DNA of 9,027 bases from Chloroflexota bacterium (GTDB taxonomy: Bacteria; Chloroflexota; Anaerolineae; DTPP01), in the NCBI GenBank assembly GCA_012514615.1, contig JAAYZY010000494.1:1-9027 (forward strand), given 5' to 3'. Both the position numbers and the translations under genes were made by a program. Positions within the stretch are counted from its first letter, which is position 1; the number at the start of each line of letters is the position of its first letter. Of this stretch, positions 1 to 7,285 are shown in pieces. A model generated the notes under the pieces. That model was not told where the DNA came from and did not search any database. It was given only the letters and a program-made list of their open reading frames with translations.

Positions 1-84
1 CGACTCCAGCTTGGCCCGCACCACTTCCGCCTCCAGGTGTCCCTGGCTCCGATAGACCACGGCCAACTTCGGTTCTTCGCTCAT
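1..84 (-). CDS. DUF2007-like small protein, N-terminal fragment (runs off left edge)
   Basis: Only the first 28 codons are visible, beginning MSEEPKLAVVYRSQGHLEAE. The pattern of a short beta strand (LAVVYRS), then a Gln-Gly turn and a helix (LEAEVVRAKLES), resembles the start of the DUF2007 'putative signal transducing protein' domain, where a strand ending in Val-Tyr is followed by a Glu-Ala-Glu helix. The chosen ATG at 84 has a strong AGGAGG seven bases upstream; an in-frame ATG twelve codons earlier (120) has no ribosome binding site and was not used. It starts 83 bp after the stop of the upstream membrane-fusion gene on the same strand, so it may be the last or a middle gene of the exporter operon. 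Its biochemical role is unknown, and the family assignment rests on a short fragment. Confidence 0.6.
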   Translation of the reverse strand, partial: MSEEPKLAVVYRSQGHLEAEVVRAKLES

Positions 85-167
85 GGGATCTCCTCCTGCC
101 CGCCTGAGATGCTCACCCATGTCGCCGGCGGCATCGCGGTCCTGCTCCTGTGCCCCAGAACGGTCGC

Positions 168-1475
168 TCAGTCCAGGCGCAGCACGGCGTCGGCTGGCAT
201 GCCCGGCTTCAGCACGCCATGGGGGTTCGGCAGCCGTATGCGCACCGCGAAGACGGTGCGCACCCGCTCTTCAACGGTCTGGACGTTGCGCGGGGTGAAC
301 TCTGCCTGGGGCGAGATGTACACCACCTGGCCCACGAAACGCTGGGCGGGGAAGGCATCGATGGTCACCTCCGCTTCCTGCCCCACCTGCACGCGGCCGA
401 TGCGCGCTTCGGGCACATAGATCACCAGCTCCACCGTCTCCAGGTTGGCCAACCGCGCCACAGTGCTGCCCGGCAGAGCCACCTCCCCCTCATGCACCCC
501 CAACATGGAGACCACCCCATCCATGGGCGCGCGCAAGGTCTGCTTGGCCATCTGCGCTTGGATGAGGGCCACCGTAGCCTCCGCCTGCTCCACCTGAGCC
601 GCGGCCATCTCCACCTCTTCAGGTCGGGGCCCGGCTTTGGCCAGGTCTACCCCGGTCTGGGCCAGGCGCACGGCAGCTCGGGCAACCTGCGCTTGTGCTT
701 CCGCCGAAGTCACCGACGCCTGCAGCACCACGGGCGTCTCACGCATCTCCAGCAGCAGGCTCAAGGTCGACCGCAGGGCAGCAACCTGCTGCCGGGCCGC
801 CTCGGCCTCGGCTTGGGCCGCCTCTACTCTCTTAGACTCAATCTCGTGGCGAGCCTTACCCTCCAAGGAGCCGTCACCTTCGTATCGGTCTCGCACGATC
901 TCTGCCGCTTTGACCTGGGCTTGGGCCGCCTCCCAGCGCTCCTGGGCCAGGCGCACCTGGGTCCTGGTCTCATCGATGCGGGCCTCCAGCTCCTGTGGGT
1001 TGTCGCGCACCGCGGTGGCCCCCCACCAGGCCGAGAGGGCGGCCTCCTCTTGCGCCTTCGCTTGGGCGTGCACCGCCTCGGCCCGCCGCACCAACGAATC
1101 ACGCGGGCCGGCCGACACCTCCTCCAGGTGCGCCTCGGCCGCTTGCTGCGCCGCCAGGGCTTGCCCCAACTGCGCCAGCAGCACCGCGGCGTCCAGCTCC
1201 ACCAGGGCGTCGCCAGCCTGCACCGACTGCCCTTCGGCTGCCAGCACCCGCAGCACGCGGCCGCCTAGCTCCGGGCTGACCACACTCTCATCGGCTTCCA
1301 CGCTGCCGGAGGCGCGGATGGCGGCGTCGTCCTCAGCCGTCTGCGCCTCAAGGTTCAGCCTCTGGGCCACCGCCTGGACCTCCTGCGGCCGGTAGGTGGC
1401 CCAGGCCCAGGCTGCACCGCCCAAGGCCAGCAGCACCACCAGCAGCCCCAAGACCCGCATCGGCGTTCCGTTCAT
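168..1475 (-). CDS. HlyD/YbhG-type periplasmic adaptor (membrane-fusion) protein, second copy
   Basis: A 435-residue membrane-fusion protein, expected to be anchored in the cytoplasmic membrane and to work with an ABC-2 exporter. Residues about 7-27 form one hydrophobic segment. Residues about 53-96 are the first half of a lipoyl/barrel-sandwich domain (SGSVEADESVVSPELGGRV). A long Ala/Glu/Gln-rich alpha-helical hairpin follows to about 310. From about 313 (LRAPMDGVVS) the second lipoyl half and beta-barrel follow, ending in the family hallmark AEFTPRNVQT and a KPGMPAD stretch. The ATG overlaps the stop of the preceding adaptor gene by four bases (ATGA), with GGAGG just upstream, so the two are probably translationally coupled. 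The same frame stays open further upstream into the neighbouring gene, but that extension has no homology-like sequence. It is a diverged tandem paralogue of the adjacent adaptor. Confidence 0.93.
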   Translation of the reverse strand: MNGTPMRVLGLLVVLLALGGAAWAWATYRPQEVQAVAQRLNLEAQTAEDDAAIRASGSVEADESVVSPELGGRVLRVLAAEGQSVQAGDALVELDAAVLLAQLGQALAAQQAAEAHLEEVSAGPRDSLVRRAEAVHAQAKAQEEAALSAWWGATAVRDNPQELEARIDETRTQVRLAQERWEAAQAQVKAAEIVRDRYEGDGSLEGKARHEIESKRVEAAQAEAEAARQQVAALRSTLSLLLEMRETPVVLQASVTSAEAQAQVARAAVRLAQTGVDLAKAGPRPEEVEMAAAQVEQAEATVALIQAQMAKQTLRAPMDGVVSMLGVHEGEVALPGSTVARLANLETVELVIYVPEARIGRVQVGQEAEVTIDAFPAQRFVGQVVYISPQAEFTPRNVQTVEERVRTVFAVRIRLPNPHGVLKPGMPADAVLRLD

Positions 1476-2879
1476 GGCTGCACCTCCAGCGGCGCCCCGT
1501 CGGTATGCAGGCGGGCGTCGGCCGGCATACCTGGCTTCAGTGCATGATCCGGATTGGGGAGATCCACCTTCACGGCGAAGACCATGTACACCCGCTCGGC
1601 TTCGGTCTGCACGTTCTTGGGTGTGAACTCCGCCTCGCTGGCGATGTGGGTCACGCGCCCCTGGAACACCCGACCGGGGAACGAGTCCACGGTCACGGAG
1701 GCGGCCTGCCCCAACCGCACCTTGCCGATCTCCGTGGCCGCCACATAGACCGTCAGGTAGACGGTGTCTAGATGGGCCAGGCGGAAGAGCCGGGCCCCAG
1801 CCGCCACCGTCTCGCCTGTGCGCACCGGCCGCTCCAGCACCAGGCCATCCACCGGCGCCGTCACCAGCGACTTCTGGCGCTGCGCCTCCAAGACGCGCAA
1901 GGCGGCTCTCGCTTCGGCCACCTGCGCCTCGGCCACCGCCGCCTGCTGCGCAGTAGCGCCCTCCTTTAGGGCTGCCAGGGCAGACTCCGCCTCGGCCTGG
2001 GCGGCTTCCGCCAGGGCGATGTTGGCCTTGGCCGCGCGCACCTCCGCCTCCTGCACCAGGGGGTCTGCCGCCTGCCCCCGCAGATGGCTCAGCGAACTGC
2101 CGTAGCCTTCCACCGCCGCCCGTGCGGCGTCGAGCCCCTTCCACATCTGCCAGGCGCGCTGGCTGGCCAGGTTCCACTGGAACTGCGCCTCTTGCACGCG
2201 GTGCGCCGGCGCCGAAACGTGGGTGGTGGTGTAACCGCCGCCGGGCAGGGGCACGGCAACGTCGTAGCCATCCTGCAGCATCCCCACGATGCTGCCCAGC
2301 AGCTCCTCTTCGCCCTGGGTGGCTTGGGCGGCAGCCTCGGCGGCGCTAGCCTGTTGGCGAGCCACGGCAAGCTGTCCTTGCACCGCGGCGATCTCCACGT
2401 CCAGGTCCTGCTGGTTGTCGCGTAGCGCCACGGCGTTCTCCCACAACTGTTGGGCAGCCCGCACCGCGGTGCGGGCCTGCTCCACCGCCGCCTCCGCTTG
2501 GGCGATCTCCTCCGGGCGGGCGCCGGCCTGGGTCAAGGCCAGGGCCGCCTCCATGGCCCGCAGGCGTGCTTGCGCCTGCCGCAGTTGCGCGTCCAGCAGG
2601 GTGGCGTCTAGGCGCGCCAACACCTGCCCAGCCCGGACGTCGTCGCCCTGGTCAGCCGCCACTTCATGCAGCGGGCCGGCCATCTCCGCCATCACCGCCA
2701 CCGTGGTGGCTTCGATGGCGCCCGATCCGCCGATCCCTGCGTCAGGCGGTGCTGCCCGCACCATCCCCAGGCTGGCCAGCGCCTGGTCGCGCCAGGCTGG
2801 GCGCTGGCTCCAGAGCCACCAGCCCCCCGCCAACGAAGCCAACAGCAGCCCCAACAGCAACAACCGCGGCCACCATCTC

Positions 2880-2890
<11 letters not shown>
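1472..2890 (-). CDS. HlyD/YbhG-type periplasmic adaptor (membrane-fusion) protein, first copy
   Basis: A 472-residue membrane-fusion subunit for an ABC-2 exporter. The N-terminus has basic residues then a hydrophobic segment at about 8-28 (LLLLGLLLASLAGG). The first lipoyl half follows (SGAIEATTVAVMAEMAGPL), then a long Ala/Gln/Glu helical hairpin. The second lipoyl half and barrel begin near residue 341 (LVTAPVDGLV) and carry AEFTPKNVQT and LKPGMPAD. Near the middle is a segment not obviously present in the neighbouring copy, with Gly/Pro/Thr-rich GGGYTTTHVSAPAHRV and aromatic residues (QFQWNLASQRAWQMW), probably the hairpin tip. The ATG at 2890 overlaps the upstream ATPase gene by 11 bases and has AAGGAG six to seven bases before it; longer in-frame starts lie inside the ATPase gene and were rejected. 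It comes directly after the ATPase gene and before the second adaptor. Confidence 0.93.
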
Positions 2891-3854
<964 letters not shown>

Positions 3855-3860
3855 GGTCCC

Positions 3861-4508
3861 CTACCTCGTACCGTGCGCGGCCAACGGCCGGCCGAGGCCA
3901 CGGGGAGCGCTCAGGCCCTGGGTGAGCAGACCGGCCAAGGCCGCAGAGGTGAGGTCCCAGTCGGCGCCGCCGCCCCAGACCTCCTGCACCAGCAGACCGT
4001 GGTACAGGCCCAGCAGCACCGGGGCCATGGCCTCAGGGTTCACCGGCCGCAGCTCGCCTTCGGCCACGCCTTCAGCCAACACGCCCTGGATCACCTTGCT
4101 GAACGCCCGATGGCAGGAATCGAAAAGCGCAGAGACTTGGGCGTCGTGGGATCTCTGGCCCCAGAAGTCCACCGTCGTGAGCAACAGCTCCCGCTGGTTG
4201 GCCGCCAGGCGCACCGCCATCTGCACCAGGTCGAGCAGCTGTTCCACGGCGCTGGAGGTCCGTTCCCCAGCAATGCGCTGCGCCTCCTGCACCGTCTGGC
4301 AGACGGTCTGCTCCAGAACCGCCAAGAGAAGCTCGCGTTTGCTGGGGAAGTACCAGTAGAGCAGCCCCTTGCTCAGCCCTGCCTCGCGGGCGATCTCGTC
4401 CATGGTGGCCCGAGCGTACCCCCTGCGCGCCAGGCAGGCGGCCGCGGCCTCCACAATCTGGGTCCTTCGGCCGTCGGCGGTCTCCTTCCGTTCCAGCATG
4501 TTCACCAC
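3861..4508 (-). CDS. TetR/AcrR family transcriptional regulator
   Basis: A 215-residue one-component repressor. Residues about 16-62 form the TetR DNA-binding domain: a helix (IVEAAAACLARRGYARATM), then DEIAREAGLSKGLLYWYF and PSKREL, a textbook helix-turn-helix with the Tyr-x-Tyr-Phe end. The remaining all-helical part is the ligand-binding and dimer domain; its ligand cannot be told from sequence. The start chosen is GTG at 4508, eight bases after AGGAGG; a second GTG (4505) and an ATG (4499) follow in frame and are possible. It sits between the two ATPase genes, 29 bp after one and 6 bp before the other, so it is transcribed with the pump it probably controls. E. coli has a comparable arrangement in which a TetR protein (CecR) precedes ybhGFSR. 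The likely operator is the palindrome at 6216-6233. Confidence 0.95.
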   Translation of the reverse strand: MVNMLERKETADGRRTQIVEAAAACLARRGYARATMDEIAREAGLSKGLLYWYFPSKRELLLAVLEQTVCQTVQEAQRIAGERTSSAVEQLLDLVQMAVRLAANQRELLLTTVDFWGQRSHDAQVSALFDSCHRAFSKVIQGVLAEGVAEGELRPVNPEAMAPVLLGLYHGLLVQEVWGGGADWDLTSAALAGLLTQGLSAPRGLGRPLAAHGTR

Positions 4509-4537
4509 TCCCTGTTCCTCCTCATCAGCCGGCGCTG

Positions 4538-5491
4538 CTAGCCTCCCGACCGCTTGCGGATCAGGGAGATGAACGCCTCTTCCATTCGTGGGCGCGTGGC
4601 CCGCACCGACTGGAGAGCGATGCCTTGCGACTCCAGACGTTGGCGGATGGACGGCATCTGCTCTGCAGGGTCCGCCACGAAGACCCGCAGCCGGTCTCCA
4701 TAGGTCTGCACTTCCAGCACCCCCGCCAGCCCCTCCAGAGCCAGGCGGGCGCGGCGGCTATCGGTGGTAGCTAGCTCGACCAGTTGCGTGGGCACCATGC
4801 CGCGGATCTCATCCGGCGGGGCGCAGATAATCATCTGGCCCCCGAACATGAGCCCCACCCGCGAGCAGCGCTCAGCCTCGTCCATGTAGGGCGTGCTGAT
4901 GAAGAGCGTCACCCCCTCCAAGTGCAGCTCCGTAAGGATCTCCCAGAACTCGCGCCGCGAGACCGGGTCCACCCCGGTGGTGGGCTCGTCCAAGAAGAGG
5001 ACCTGTGGTTGGTGGATCATGGTACAGGCCAAAGCCAGCTTCTTCTGCATGCCGCCGGAGAGGTGCTCGGCGCGGCGCTTGCGGAACTGGGTCAGGCGGG
5101 CGAACTGCAACAGGCGATCGATGCGCTCCCGCCGCACCGCCCCCCGCACCCCGTAGATGTCGGCGAAGAACTCGATGTTCTCTTGGACCGACAGGTCGCC
5201 GTACAGGTTGAAGCGCTGCGCCATGTAGCCGATCTGGCGCTTGATGGCCTCGGCTTCCCGCACCGTCTCGTGGCCTGTCACCCAGGCATGGCCCTCCGTC
5301 GGGGCCATGATGGCCGCCAGCAGGCGGATGGTCGTGGTCTTGCCCGCGCCGTCGGGCCCCACCAGCCCGAAGATCTCCCCGGCCTGCACCTCCAGGTTCA
5401 GGCCGTCCACCGCGGTCACCCGGCGGAAACGCCGAGTCAGCCGTTCGGTGCGGATTACGGTCGGCACGCTGTGGCCAGATGGGACGTTCAA
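4538..5491 (-). CDS. ABC-2 type transporter ATPase, YbhF N-terminal-half-like
   Basis: A 317-residue ATP-binding subunit. Visible motifs: Walker A GPDGAGKT (45-52), Q-loop in GYMAQRFNLY (Gln 92), canonical signature LSGGM (144-148), Walker B VLFLDEP with catalytic Glu 169, D-loop GVDP, and a tail EEAFISLI. The H-loop reads STPYMDEAERC, so Pro 201 replaces the usual switch His. Asp in GPDGAGK and a His-less H-loop are also features of the N-terminal half of E. coli YbhF (recalled, not searched). The start is TTG at 5491, overlapping the stop of the phosphatidyltransferase gene as TTGA, with AGGA nine bases upstream; GTG at 5467 is an alternative without a clear ribosome binding site. It probably pairs with the ATPase encoded at 2880-3854 as a heterodimer equivalent to one YbhF chain. 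Confidence 0.95.
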   Translation of the reverse strand: MNVPSGHSVPTVIRTERLTRRFRRVTAVDGLNLEVQAGEIFGLVGPDGAGKTTTIRLLAAIMAPTEGHAWVTGHETVREAEAIKRQIGYMAQRFNLYGDLSVQENIEFFADIYGVRGAVRRERIDRLLQFARLTQFRKRRAEHLSGGMQKKLALACTMIHQPQVLFLDEPTTGVDPVSRREFWEILTELHLEGVTLFISTPYMDEAERCSRVGLMFGGQMIICAPPDEIRGMVPTQLVELATTDSRRARLALEGLAGVLEVQTYGDRLRVFVADPAEQMPSIRQRLESQGIALQSVRATRPRMEEAFISLIRKRSGG

Positions 5492-6072
5492 CGTTGGTCA
5501 TCCTGCCGTACATGATTGAATGGAGGGCCGTCTTGCGGCTCCCCCTGCTGCCGGCCCAACTGCCGCATTCCACGTAAGAAGCTCGGCGCTGTGGCCTTGG
5601 GGAAGCGTGGCCAGGTTACCGCCATGGTCCACACCAGCCAGGCCGCCGCCAGCAGGGCGTAGGCCGGGGCCAGCCGCGCAGCCAAGACGAGCAACACCGC
5701 GTAGGGCAGGGCCTGCAGCGCGTTGGCCAGGCTGCCAGAGCGGAAGCGCCACAACAGCGCCGCCGCCATGAGCAGATAACTCAAGCCAATCACGAGGGGC
5801 AAGTAGCGGCTGAGGGTCAGGTAGCACAGCACCCCCACCGAGACGCTCATGTCGACCTCGAGATCGCGTCGACCCACCCACGAGGGCCTTCCCTCACGAT
5901 CCAGCCGTGCCAACGGGCCATCGGCTAGGTCGGTGGCCCAGGCCAGGATCAGCGTGACCACCGCCCGCGGTAGACCCTCCGCCCCATGAGCCGACCCCAG
6001 CCATACCAACCTGAGGGCCAAGGCGAAACGGGACAGGGTCAGCGCATCAGCCAGGAACCGCACGCCAGACAT
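5488..6072 (-). CDS. CDP-alcohol phosphatidyltransferase family membrane protein
   Basis: A 194-residue integral membrane enzyme of the family that moves a phosphatidyl (or similar) group from a CDP-activated lipid to an alcohol, releasing CMP. The metal-binding signature is visible: DLADGPLAR (Asp 48, Asp 51, Gly 52, Arg 56), followed by GRRDLEVD (Asp 70, Asp 74). The distance from Arg 56 to Asp 70 is one residue longer than in the usual D-x2-D-G-x2-A-R-x8-G-x3-D-x3-D pattern, and the Gly is shifted. About five or six hydrophobic segments are seen, then a hydrophilic tail rich in Gln and Arg. The acceptor alcohol cannot be predicted. The ATG at 6072 has AGGAGG seven bases upstream; the same frame is open to 6351 but that would cross the promoter. 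It is the first gene of the exporter operon and overlaps the next gene by four bases. Confidence 0.88.
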   Translation of the reverse strand: MSGVRFLADALTLSRFALALRLVWLGSAHGAEGLPRAVVTLILAWATDLADGPLARLDREGRPSWVGRRDLEVDMSVSVGVLCYLTLSRYLPLVIGLSYLLMAAALLWRFRSGSLANALQALPYAVLLVLAARLAPAYALLAAAWLVWTMAVTWPRFPKATAPSFLRGMRQLGRQQGEPQDGPPFNHVRQDDQR

Positions 6073-6232
6073 GGTGTTCCCTCCTGCACTGCCGGGGACG
6101 CCACAGGGTCGGCTTTCAGGCGTTGGACGGTATCGGCCAGCCCCAAGAGCGCCTAGCGCATCCCTTGCTCCACGCTCCCTACCGCCGGCTGTGCCCGACC
6201 ACGCTGCCCGCTGACTGACTGACCAGTCGGTC
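6073..6232 (-). other. Long 5' leader of the exporter operon
   Basis: About 160 bases separate the predicted transcription start from the ATG of the phosphatidyltransferase gene, in an otherwise compact operon. The leader contains the first-gene ribosome binding site (AGGAGG near 6080-6085) and a minimal ATG-CGC-TAG open reading frame at 6161-6153, preceded by GGAG. A short GCGC-TAG-GCGC inverted repeat overlaps that mini-frame. No recognised riboswitch or attenuator structure was seen. Confidence 0.4.
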
Positions 6233-6233
6233 A
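6216..6233. promoter_or_regulatory. Probable TetR-family operator overlapping the transcription start
   Basis: TGACTGACCAGTCGGTCA is an 18-bp imperfect palindrome: 14 of 18 positions match its reverse complement, with half-sites TGACnGAC and GTCnGTCA. A further TGAC unit at 6212-6215 extends the left side into three tandem copies. It lies 5 bp after the -10 box of the minus-strand promoter, covering the expected +1. A protein bound here would block that promoter. The natural candidate is the TetR protein encoded at 3861-4508 in the same operon; this pairing is inferred from position. Confidence 0.75.
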
Positions 6234-6238
6234 ATTCC

Positions 6239-6267
6239 AGCATAGCACAGAGCAGAGCGCCTGTCAA
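6239..6267 (-). promoter_or_regulatory. Sigma-70-type promoter of the exporter operon
   Basis: On the minus strand TTGACA (6267-6262) is separated by exactly 17 bases from TATGCT (6244-6239). The -35 matches consensus fully and the -10 matches at four of six positions, including the conserved first TA and last T. Transcription would start near 6232, inside the TetR-like palindrome, and run into the phosphatidyltransferase gene. Confidence 0.82.
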
Positions 6268-6275
6268 GCATCGGC

Positions 6276-6305
6276 TTGCCCTTTCGCCGCGGTTTGTGAT
6301 ACACT
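6276..6305 (+). promoter_or_regulatory. Probable promoter of degV
   Basis: On the plus strand TTGCCC (6276-6281) and TACACT (6300-6305) are spaced 18 bases apart, and TG at 6297-6298 makes an extended -10. It gives a leader of about 30 bases before the degV ATG. Its -35 box lies only 8 bp from the -35 box of the opposing operon promoter, so the two are back to back. Confidence 0.55.
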
Positions 6306-6324
6306 GGCCCACACGCGACATCAT

Positions 6325-6340
6325 TGAGTAGGAGTACTCA
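6325..6340 (+). promoter_or_regulatory. Small hairpin presenting the degV ribosome binding site
   Basis: TGAGTA (6325-6330) and TACTCA (6335-6340) are perfect inverted repeats around a GGAG loop. The loop plus the preceding A is the AGGAG ribosome binding site, ending seven bases before the degV ATG at 6342. The stem is weak (AT-rich, 6 bp), so it may be chance. Confidence 0.4.
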
Positions 6341-6341
6341 C

Positions 6342-7217
6342 ATGACCTCACCCCGCAGACGGGTGACCGTTGTCACCGACAGCACATCGTGCCTCCCCAC
6401 CAGCCTGTGCCAGCAGTGGAGCATCCACGTCGTGCCGCTTACCGTGGCTTTCGGCATGGAGGTGTTCCACGACGGGGTGAACCTGACCCCGCAGGAGTTC
6501 TACCAGCGGCTCTTCGCTAGCGAGACGCTGCCGGTCACCTCGCAGCCTTCGGTGGGCGCGTTCCGTGCAGCCTACGCCCCTCTGGTGGAGGCCGGGCTCT
6601 CGGTGGTCTCTATTCACCTGTCGGCCGGCGTGAGCGGCACCGTTTCCAGCGCGCAGTCGGCCGCCCAGGAGTTCCCCGACGCCGACATCCGCGTGGTGGA
6701 TTCCGGCGCAGTGAGCATGGGGTTTGGCTGGGCAGCGCTGGCCGCGGCCAAAGCCGCCGCCGAAGGGCAAGACGCCAGCGCGGTGGAGCGCGTGGCCCAG
6801 GATGTGTTGCGCCGCAGCCGCCTGTACATCATGCTGGATACGCTGGACTACCTCTACAAGGGAGGGCGCATCGGCAAGGCCTCTAGCCTCATGGGCGCGC
6901 TGTTGGCCATCAAGCCGCTCATCACGGTGGACGGGCCTGTGGTGCCCCTAGGCAAGCCTCGCACCCGACGCGCTGCGCTGGAGCAGTTGGCCCAGATGGC
7001 CCGTGCTGCCGCCCCCTTCGAGCAGGTGGCGGTGGTCTACACCCACGACCCCGCCCTGGCGCACCGCCTGCGGGACCTAGTGGCCGACGTCTTCGACCCC
7101 CAGCAGGTGCTCTGTGTGGACGCCGGGGTGGTGCTGGGCACCTACGCCGGCCCCGGCGCGGCAGGCATCGCCTTCGTGGCCCAACAAGCGCCGCCAACCA
7201 GACCGACAGCCCAGTAA
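6342..7217 (+). CDS. degV: DegV family fatty-acid-binding protein (FakB-like)
   Basis: A 291-residue soluble protein of the DegV/FakB family. Characterised members (Firmicutes FakB) bind a fatty acid and present it to the kinase FakA for phosphorylation and entry into phospholipid synthesis. Motifs visible in order: VVTDSTSCLP (10-19), the TSQPS segment (66-70), IHLSAGVSGT with the lipid-site Ser (91-100), VVDSGAVSMG (118-127), DTLDYLYKGGRIG (166-178), LLAIKPLI (187-194) and the C-terminal GPGAAGIAF (270-278). Length is normal for the family. The ATG at 6342 follows AGGAG at 6330-6334; a TTG six codons upstream overlaps that site and was rejected. It is transcribed away from the phosphatidyltransferase-exporter operon. 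No FakA-type kinase gene is present here, and the bound lipid is unknown. Confidence 0.94.
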   Translation: MTSPRRRVTVVTDSTSCLPTSLCQQWSIHVVPLTVAFGMEVFHDGVNLTPQEFYQRLFASETLPVTSQPSVGAFRAAYAPLVEAGLSVVSIHLSAGVSGTVSSAQSAAQEFPDADIRVVDSGAVSMGFGWAALAAAKAAAEGQDASAVERVAQDVLRRSRLYIMLDTLDYLYKGGRIGKASSLMGALLAIKPLITVDGPVVPLGKPRTRRAALEQLAQMARAAAPFEQVAVVYTHDPALAHRLRDLVADVFDPQQVLCVDAGVVLGTYAGPGAAGIAFVAQQAPPTRPTAQ

Positions 7218-7222
7218 CAAGC

Positions 7223-7255
7223 AAGGGGGGCAGGCCCGTAGGGCCTGCCCCCCTT
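7223..7255. terminator. Bidirectional intrinsic terminator between convergent genes
   Basis: A perfect 15-bp stem starts six bases after the degV stop: AAGGGGGGCAGGCCC (7223-7237) pairs with its exact reverse complement at 7241-7255, leaving a three-base loop (GTA). A short T run (7254-7256) follows on the plus strand. Read from the minus strand, the stem is followed by a T-rich TTGCTTGTTA, so it can also end transcription of the glycosidase-like gene that stops at 7286. Confidence 0.88.
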
Positions 7256-7285
7256 TCGTAGCGGTTCGCTTCTGCCTGTGCAGGT

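Noticed and set aside
540..1240. Repetitive GCC/CTCC-rich stretches suggesting DNA repeats, with similar ones at 1860-2620
   Set aside because: They encode the Ala/Glu/Gln heptads of the adaptor helical hairpins; there is no exact repeat unit or regular spacing, so neither a CRISPR array nor a satellite.
150..1268. A 372-codon plus-strand open frame opposite the second adaptor gene
   Set aside because: It is antisense to a gene with clear HlyD motifs, has His/Leu/Gly-rich low-complexity composition typical of GC-rich shadow frames, and lacks a ribosome binding site.
168..2177. A 669-codon version of the second adaptor
   Set aside because: The extra N-terminal part lies in another frame of the first adaptor gene and is Gly/Arg-rich without motifs. 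The ATG at 1475 has a ribosome binding site, a membrane anchor follows it, and it overlaps the upstream stop.
4872..5573. A 233-codon minus-strand frame overlapping the N-half ATPase
   Set aside because: It is a frame-shifted shadow: its Gly/Arg-rich sequence follows the ATPase codons read one base off and carries no intact Walker motifs. It does not indicate a frameshift in the real gene, which is complete.
5851..5873. Cluster of GTCGAC, CTCGAG and GTCGAC resembling a cloning polylinker
   Set aside because: The reading frame continues through it and encodes the second half of the conserved phosphatidyltransferase motif, including both metal Asp residues, so it is native coding sequence.
6073..6351. 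N-terminal extension of the phosphatidyltransferase to 6351
   Set aside because: It would run through the promoter and operator. The ATG at 6072 has AGGAGG at good spacing and starts directly at the family-like sequence.
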